Assembly (NCBI RefSeq): GCF_003473485.1
Contig: NC_053044.1
Coordinates: 33,670,091 to 33,734,090, forward strand
Length of the DNA: 64,000 nucleotides
Origin: Medicago truncatula
Lineage: Eukaryota > Streptophyta > Magnoliopsida > Fabales > Fabaceae
Reading direction: 5' to 3'
Every line of letters begins with the position of its first letter. Position 1 is the stretch's first letter. The notes beneath the pieces are model-generated. The model had not been told where the DNA came from and searched no databases. It was given only the letters and a program-made list of their open reading frames with translations. The translations under genes and the position numbers were made by a program. Positions 57,096 to 64,000 of the stretch are shown one piece after another.

Positions 57096-57249
57096 AGATC
57101 TTGACTTGCGAGAATGTCTTAATCTAGATTTGAGTGGAAAACTGGGGAAAAGGTATCAAGATCAAATCATATATTTACGGCTTTCAAATTACGATGTAGA
57201 TGGCAATTGGTATGATCATGATAATTCTTGTAGAAAAAAGTAATAAATA

Positions 57250-57370
57250 GTTGAGGGTATAGTAGAAAAATTAGCATTTAATGTTTATTAGTATTACAAA
57301 GCGACTTCTAATTCAGCATAAATTTTTCTCTAAAATGACTTATAATTTAGGACGAAAGGAGTATTAATTA
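57250..57370. mobile_element. Half of a Stowaway-like MITE
   Basis: Right end TTATAATTTAGGACGAAAGG followed by AGTATTA. The left end is degraded (ATTACAAAGCGACTTCTAAT). Confidence 0.45.
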
Positions 57371-59179
57371 TGGACATTTAAATGTACATAATTAAACTCT
57401 CCATTAAATTCATTCATCAATCCTAAAAGAAATTTTTAATCTATGTTTTCACATTGTTCTATGTTCAAGCAGCAGGAAACCAAGGTAAATTATGTCATCA
57501 TAAAAAAACTAAAGTGAATTAGATTCAATTGCTTTAATGTACCATCTCAAAATGAAGTAGATTGCACATCACTTATTTGCTAATTTGGTTATTATTATCA
57601 ACAAAAAGCCTGTAAAGGTGCAATGTCAATGAAAGAGTGTTCTTGAATGAATTTCCTTTCTGTTTGTCTGATTGGTCTGTTCTTTATTCTCCATTTTGTC
57701 ACACTTTGTAACAACTTTTTAATAAATTTTTCTTTCATACTCCCATTCTGCTTTTATTCTCTCTTCCTTTTCTCTCTCCATTATTTTTTACTAAAAAAAA
57801 AAAAGAAATTATTACATAAGTTATCTCAAATAATCGTTCAAATACCACTGCTCTATACAAAAAGATATTTCAGTTTGCCAAGCTGTGTGTGAACTAACAA
57901 GCAATTGATGCACTGAAACAATACTATTTCTATAACACTATAAAATTCGTCAACTAATGACAATTGTAGATGCCCTAATCTCTATGGACCAAAACAGACC
58001 TCCATTCATTTTTTATTTTTTATTTATAAAAAATTTGTTACATTGTTTTATGCGTAGAGCCACCTTTTCGACAATTCTAAAACTATGATAACATATTAAA
58101 TATTAATACCAATTACATTAAGCTTAAAAGAGAATATTTATGTATATTAATCTACTAATCAACGTTTTACGATTCGAGAGTTCAGCTCAACTTGTTTTAC
58201 CTATGTAAATTCGAACTATAAACTCGACTTGTAAATTTGTACGAGTTTACCTAAAATTAAAAGTATATAAAATTTATTATATACAAGACATATGTTAGCT
58301 AATATAATATTGCAAATAGGTCAATAGTGCAAAATATAAAGATAAAGTATACATAACCATCATAATAAAGAGTTATGTTCAACTTAGCATCAAAATACAA
58401 AATTAAATTGAAAAATCATGATTTTCATTAGACTCTAAACCATCCAAAAATACAAGTTTCACAGGTTTCAAAAGTTGTTAATAAACCTATCCAAAAAATA
58501 AACTAGTTAATTTTTCAAAAGTTCAATCCTTCTAAAGTTTCATAACATCATTAACATTGGTGTCTTCATCTCCAACTTCATCAAATTCTTCTTCAGATGA
58601 TAAAAGGTTTTCAATATTAGAACCAAATACATGGTTTGAACTCACTTCAACATTAGTTTCAGTATATTGGGCTTGAAAAAAGAATTGAAAGAAAATGGGC
58701 CCAAAAAAAAGTGGTTTTTTAAACATAAACTTGGCGGTCGAGTTTACTCGAGTTTAACATGTGTTAATTCGGTCAAACTCATCAAACATTTCGTTTTTCC
58801 TAAAAACCAAATTTACCTCCGAGTTAACACGTTTTTTCGCACCTAAAAACGTAAACTCGATAGAGATTACGCGTTAACACTCGATTTGTGGAACACTGCT
58901 CCTAATGAGTAACCGAGAAGTTGTCAAGCTTCTTTTCTTCTTTATGGGACATATATAATATAATATATTTGTTAAGAGATTTTTCACTTAGTCGGTTTTG
59001 TATGGTTGAACTTGAATTAGAGGTTTAACATTAAAATTAATTATTACTATTTATTTATATTACTTACATACACACACCGTGAGACTTTTTTAAGTTGCAC
59101 TTTGAAAACATTTAGGGGCCATTGTGAGTGTATATAAAAATGTGGTGAGGCTGGAATCAAATTCAGTTGTCTTGTTTGC
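57371..59179. other. Intergenic; degraded hAT-like remnant
   Basis: 58180-58893 contains repeated CGAGTTTACTCGAGTTTAAC and TTAACACG words and ends at GTGGAACACTG, like a hAT terminus (CAGTGTTCC in reverse). A short minus frame (58726-58532) ends acidic, EEEFDEVGDEDTN. The opposite end was not found. 58950-59179 is the probable promoter of gene F. Confidence 0.4.
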
Positions 59180-60851
59180 ATGATGGCATCGTCTTCAAGT
59201 CCAAAAAAGGAAGTGGAAGGGGATAGCATAACGGTGCTAAATTGGCTTGAACTTCCAAGAGACATCATCGCAACAAACATTCTCCAAAGGCTTTCTATCA
59301 CTGAAATCATCACTAGTGCATGCCTAGTATGTCCTCTATGGTGGAACATATGCAAGGATCCTCTCATGTGGCGCATCATTAACTTAACCATACTTGATAC
59401 TTCTTCCAAGGATTTAAAGAAGATTGTTGATTATGCCCTTGAACGAAGTTGCGGAAATCTGGAAGAGATTAATATTGAGTGTTTGTGCAGTGATGGTCTC
59501 TTAAAATACATAGCTAACCGGTAATATTGTTTTTCTTTTGCTTGTTTTCATGTGTGTAATGGAACTGATGATTCTTTTCCTCTATTCGTACATATTTGTA
59601 AAAAAAAATAAAAAATACATATTTTAAAATGAGTGTTACTTTCAGTTTTCCATGTATTATCAATTTGTTTGCAATAATATCCTCTAATTAATATTTTATG
59701 CACCACTCTCAAATCAATATCTAATAATGATTGTTAAAAAAATATCATAAAAATGATGAATACATAACTAAAACTTGATAAGGTTAATTTGGTAAAATTA
59801 CTATTATATTAATTTTTTCATTTATGATACTTCTTTAATATGTTTAAAACAAATATGTCACTTTGTGTGGAACCGAGTATTATTTAGAATGTCTTGTTGT
59901 TTATGAAAGGCTTTGAGATTCAATAATGTTTTAAGATTTCTTTTAGTAATTAAAAGAACTATTTTGAGAAGAAAAAACACATTGATTCAACTCTTTAAAA
60001 TAAAGAATCTATCAAGAATAAAAGTACTAGAATGATACCAAAAAGAATTTGGCCTTTAGTTAAATATCACATTCATCCGGTATTTATACTTTATCCATTC
60101 TGTTGAATGTATTTACTTCTTAACAATTATTTTTCTCTTTTTATAATTTTTATTAATATCTTTCAGTGCAAGTAACCTACGACGCATACGACTTAAAAGA
60201 CCGAGTCTTTACAAAAGATTTTGTGAAGTTGTTAAGAAGCTTTCACTATTAGAGGAGGTTGACGTTTCACTTAGCTGCATATCTAAAGATTCTCTTAAAA
60301 GCATTGGTCGAGGTTGCCCTCTTTTAAAATTATTGAAATTTAAAAAGAAGTGTTGTGAAGATATCAAATGTGATGAAGATGCCTTTGCTATTGCAAACAC
60401 CATGCCTAAGCTACGCCTTCTTATGATTTTTGGAAACTCACTCACTAATGTTGGGTTGCTTTCCATTCTTGATGCATGCCCTCTTCTTGAAGATCTTGAT
60501 TTGCGAGAATGTCTTAATCTTGATTTGAGTGGAAGATTGGGTAAAAGGTGTCAAGATCAGATCATATACTTACGGCTTTCAAATTACGATGTAGATGACA
60601 CTTGCTATGATCATGATAATTCTTGTCAACAAAGTCAAAGGAAGATGTATACTCATTCTGATCTTACGGTCTGGTTAAGTTATGCGGAGCTCCCTAATAC
60701 TCCTACTAGATATTATGATGTTGATGATAATGATAATGATAATGATTATTATTGTCCAAGTCTATGTGACAGTCTAGAGTATGATTTTGATTATTTACTC
60801 GAACTATATGAAAATGAAAATTTGGATGGTTCATCTTATGATTATGCTTGA
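59180..60851 (+). CDS. F-box/LRR protein F (FBL23-like), 341 aa
   Basis: Exon 1 is 59180-59520 and exon 2 is 60167-60851, joined by a 646-nt GT-AG intron at the same phase-2 position as A, C and E (...YIAN-R-ASNLRRI). The F-box is about residues 21-63 (NWLELPRDIIATNILQRL, CLVCPLWWNICKDPLMW). LRR segments follow (LSLLEEVDVS, GCPLLKLLKFK, MPKLRLLMIFGNSLTNVGLL, CPLLEDLDLRECLNLDLSG). The C-terminus is long and acidic, with DVDDNDNDNDYY at about 304-315 and an end ENENLDGSSYDYA. It lacks the Lys/Arg N-terminal run of the other members. Probable SCF adaptor. Pseudogene G is its nearest relative. Confidence 0.88.
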
Positions 60852-62108
60852 AGAGACTCAAATGTTAATCATATTTTTAAATGAAGCGGACTTCAGTTTT
60901 CAAAGGACCTTGTACACATGCTAGGTTGGCATGCTTTGTTAATCAGATAGTTTATCTTTTCTTGTATTTGTTGCTAAATGAGTCCCAATGTGGTTTTTGT
61001 TTATGCACTATTTTGAAAATGTTATAGTACTTGCTAACTTTCGAAATTTGAGCAATTTTTATGTAAAATCTTCTAACAAGCAGTTATGGATCAAGATTGG
61101 ATGACTTTGAGTTTTTTTTGCCTCTGTGACTTTATTTTTATCTCTCTCTTAATCAATTAATCTCTCTCATCAAAATAATTTATTTTAATCATCCATTTAT
61201 CTATCAGTTAAATACACTAAAGTTAGCAAAGTTACCAAAAAGTAAAGTTAGTTAAATCCATTATCCTTGTGTAACACTCACAAGTTACATGGAAAATGTA
61301 AAGGATCGTGATGCCATCGATTTAGGTATTTTGTTTTGAAGTACGTAGTTATGTCTTGCTACTAACTTTATGTGATTATTTTGCTATATGCATTTGCATT
61401 ATTATAAAGCCATGACCCATGAGGTCCTTGACCTTGACTTGGAGGTAGTTGAGATGATGTAATCTCAAATAGGAACAACTTTGAAACAAAATGCCAAAGT
61501 AGAGTCATGTACATCGAAATCTAACAATGTATCCAGACATAACACATCTTTTAGTAATGGCCATAAAAGAAGAGGAAAAAAAAATGTACAAAATTTATTA
61601 TTTAAATTATATCAGAACTAAGAAAAAATCATATATGCTGAAAACTATTAACTCATATTCCACCTAAAACATGCACGCTTGTGAGCCTAAAACTTAAAAG
61701 GATCATAGTGCATAATTTTACAACATGAATCAAACAGACCGGGATCGCTTGCAGAAGTTATTTCAAGTAGCTTTACGCAATAAACGATCTTGACCATTAA
61801 TCTGAAATCAGACATCTCAGATTACACAATAACAAAACAACTTTAAACGATCTCGCCTGTTCATTTGATATTGGACAGTTGAGATCAGTAATTGCGTCAA
61901 CACGAAATCAAAATCTGAATTATGAAAATCTGTAAAACTTTGTAACCTTTGAGAAAAGGTAAAGGGAAGATATCTACACACAAGCAATCTTCCTCTCAGC
62001 TCCTATTTCTATTTACAACTTCAACTCCCTCACATCTAACCTTTAGCACTCTAGCAAGAATCAAGTCAAAATCTAAAGTTACTTTGAGGTCTCATCATCA
62101 TGTTTTAA
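60852..62108. other. 3'UTR of gene F and intergenic space
   Basis: 60852-61080 is the likely 3'UTR (shared with 52180-52560). 61749-62108 lies downstream of the kinase gene on the other strand and probably includes its 3'UTR. No other gene seen. Confidence 0.45.
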
Positions 62109-64000
62109 CTAACATACGTAGAGATAATCATCATCCTCAAACTCTGAAACTCCGAGCATTGCCAAAGCCAGGTGACTTTTCATCTCGTTATTCGGTTGTT
62201 GTAATTGAGAATAACAATCGATCACGCACCCATTTCCAAGAAAACTTGACTTTTTTCTTTTGGAGACAACAGGTTCTTCTTCACCTTTCAGTATGGCAAT
62301 AATCTCATGTATGCTAGGTCTCCTAGATTCTTCATTTGTTAGACAAGCAGCTGCAGCTTCAATCATTCTGCCGATTTGATTTGAGAATCTCAAATTGCAC
62401 TTCAGTTGAGGATCGAGCAACTCTTCAATGGCTCCTTTCCCCTTTTGTAAATATGGTTTAGCCTGCAAATCAATGAGTCAATAAAACCATGTCAATTTGA
62501 TAATGCTGTTGTCGAACAAACTTAGTGCAGCTTTCAAACTACAGCCGCAAATATGATCGTATATAAACCCCAAACAAACTTTGGTGACATTTTGATAAAT
62601 GATAGTACTATAAAGGGAACACTTCCATTAATTATGGATACTGCAATGCACACAACTAAATTCTGCATTAATTTAATTTATCTGTCTAAAATGACTCTTT
62701 ATCTAGGTTTTACATTGTTCTATGATCAAGCAGGCAATAAACTAAGGTAAATTAAATTTGATGGCTTTAATGTACTATCTCAGAATGGAGTAAATCACTA
62801 GATTGTACAAAACTTATTTGCTAACTTGGTTATTATCAACCAAAAGCCTCAAAAACAATAAATTTAACAATGATATAATCAGGAATTATAGCCATTTCTT
62901 GAAGTGTTAACTCACCCATAAGACTAGATTCTCCTCTCCCGGAGACCTTTTCGTTTCAATAGGTTTCCGTCCAGTAATGAGTTCCAATAAAACCACTCCA
63001 AAAGCATAAACATCAGTCTTATCGGATACTTTCCCGTGTTGGAAGTACTCAGGGGCCAAATATCTGTGAGCACAGGAACGTTATAGAAAACTTAATTCCA
63101 GTGATTACAATGTGTAAACAAAATATACAAATAGGCATCAATTTCGTAGAATCAACATGAAGGGATTAAGTTTGTACCCAAATGTTCCTTTGACGGTTTT
63201 GCAAAGGAAAGGAACTGAAGGTGCAGAAGTCCATGTAGCTAGTCCGAAATCACATAACTACAAATTTAAACAAAACCAATCAGAACGAGTTGTGTGGGCT
63301 CCTCATGATACAGTTTCCACAGTAATGAACTAAAAGCTATGAAGCACTAACACAAACACCAAACATGAGACATGACACTGACATCGACACCGATAACAAT
63401 TTGAGAGAATGAAATAGTTGAATATAACCACATGTGTCGGTATCGCGCTGGTGTTAGACATGTGACACGACTTCCATCCTAACTGTCGATACTACTTAGA
63501 CTACAAAGTCTGCAATTGATTCAGAAGAAAGCATCTCACCTTCGGAGCCTTCTTAGAAGAAAGAAGAATGTTAGAGGGCTTAATGTCTCTATGAACAACA
63601 CATCTTTCAGTTCCATTATGCAGATAAGCCATAGCTTCTGCAATCCCAACTGCAACCTTGTACCTAACAGACCAAGGGAGTGTTGAACTACCCTTCCCAC
63701 CTTTCTTCCTCCCTGTAAAAAAACATAACCAGAATCAGTAAAACTGGTCAATTTCAAATTCAAAAAGTTCAACAAAACATAAGAAAAATCTAATAAGTGA
63801 TTAGTACCATGCAAGTGGCGCTCCAAGCTTCCTCCTGAGACATACTTGTACACCAAAAACAAACCCTCCTCAGGGTCAATACAAAAACCAACAAGAGGAA
63901 CAATATTTGGACTATGAAGAGAACTAGCAATCATCAATTCTCTACAAAAGGCCTTCGCAGATTCCTTATCTTCCTTGTCCAACTGCTTAATTGCTACAGC
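62109..64000 (-). CDS. Receptor-like cytoplasmic kinase, 3' part (315 aa visible)
   Basis: Five exons on the minus strand: 64000-63808 (partial), 63712-63540, 63257-63178, 63063-62916 and 62462-62109, all GT-AG and in frame. The visible protein starts in kinase subdomain II (AVAIKQL, Lys at residue 5). It has the catalytic loop HRDIKPSN, the DFG motif in LCDFGLATW, the APE motif in YLAPEY and subdomain [22 protein letters not shown], so it should be an active Ser/Thr kinase. The C-terminal region has [14 protein letters not shown] and then a family-specific tail ending [11 protein letters not shown]. No transmembrane segment is in the visible part; the N-terminus lies beyond the window. The exon pattern and [10 protein letters not shown] fit plant RLCKs. 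Which subfamily is uncertain. Confidence 0.9.
63330..63480. repeat. Repeat in a kinase intron, related to the 4.0/4.5 kb repeats
   Basis: Contains ACACTGACATCGACACCGAT and CCACATGTGTCGGTATCGCG, a diverged inverted relative of the ACACATGTAATTACA repeats in the CAR gene. Lies between exons 63257 and 63540. Confidence 0.4.

Larger units (their letters stand above)
55147..57243 (+). pseudogene. F-box/LRR pseudogene G with nested insertions
   Basis: A copy of gene F without its F-box. 55147-55258 is the end of exon 1 (KIVDYALERSCGNLEEINIE, donor GGTAATATT); 55577-55690 starts exon 2 (QVTYNAYDLEDRVFVKD-like codons in mixed frames). 55768-55839 and 56767-56962 continue the LRR part. 57096-57243 carries LDLRECLNLDLSGKLGKRYQ-like codons and ends where F continues. 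A 927-bp solo LTR and a SINE interrupt it, and an unrelated ~75 bp lies at 55691-55767. Confidence 0.8.

Noticed and set aside
61949..62302. 117-codon plus-strand frame
   Set aside because: Antisense to the last exon of the kinase gene and its 3'UTR.

Overview
The window reads as nuclear DNA of a legume, most like barrel medic (Medicago truncatula). It is AT-rich, its genes have GT-AG introns, most of the length is transposon-derived, and a tandem family of plant F-box/LRR genes runs through its right two thirds. The species call is an inference from repeat styles and protein families recognised by eye. Nothing bacterial, plasmid or phage-like was seen, and no complete tRNA or rRNA gene.

Layout. 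0.1-5.1 kb: an intact three-exon C2-domain gene of the CAR type (minus strand, 5096-3006) beside a decayed tandem copy of its last exon (1441-1830). 5.2-12.1 kb: gene-poor repeats, with a LINE fragment inside inverted repeats (7.7-9.05 kb), two SINE families, an RNase H remnant and a row of three Stowaway-like MITEs. 12.112-15.015 kb: a 2.9-kb Mutator-like element (MULE) with ~130-bp terminal inverted repeats and a perfect 9-bp target duplication. It carries two convergent intron-containing short genes and two tandem foldbacks between them. 16.76-17.17 kb: an intact intronless calmodulin-like gene (minus) with a TATA box and two CGCG boxes upstream.

21.5-60.9 kb: an F-box/LRR (FBL23-like) cluster. 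Genes A (21.5-23.8 kb), C (43.25-44.6 kb), E (50.5-51.6 kb) and F (59.2-60.85 kb) have intact two-exon frames. B (34.9 kb), D (47.5 kb) and G (55.1-57.2 kb) are pseudogenes, and C and E each trail a decayed duplicated LRR exon. The spaces hold LTR insertions with recognisable target duplications (24.715-28.560, 29.117-32.692 and 55.840-56.766 kb), two long foldbacks (35.3-36.7 and 37.4-38.2 kb), CACTA and hAT remnants, LINE pieces and SINEs. 62.1-64.0 kb: the 3' part of a receptor-like cytoplasmic kinase gene (minus) that runs off the window.

The genes do not form a pathway. The F-box proteins should be SCF ubiquitin-ligase adaptors. The CAR, CML and kinase genes are signalling proteins that happen to be neighbours. 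The most unusual structures are the MULE with its paired hairpins and the 1.37-kb near-palindrome inside the intron of F-box pseudogene B.
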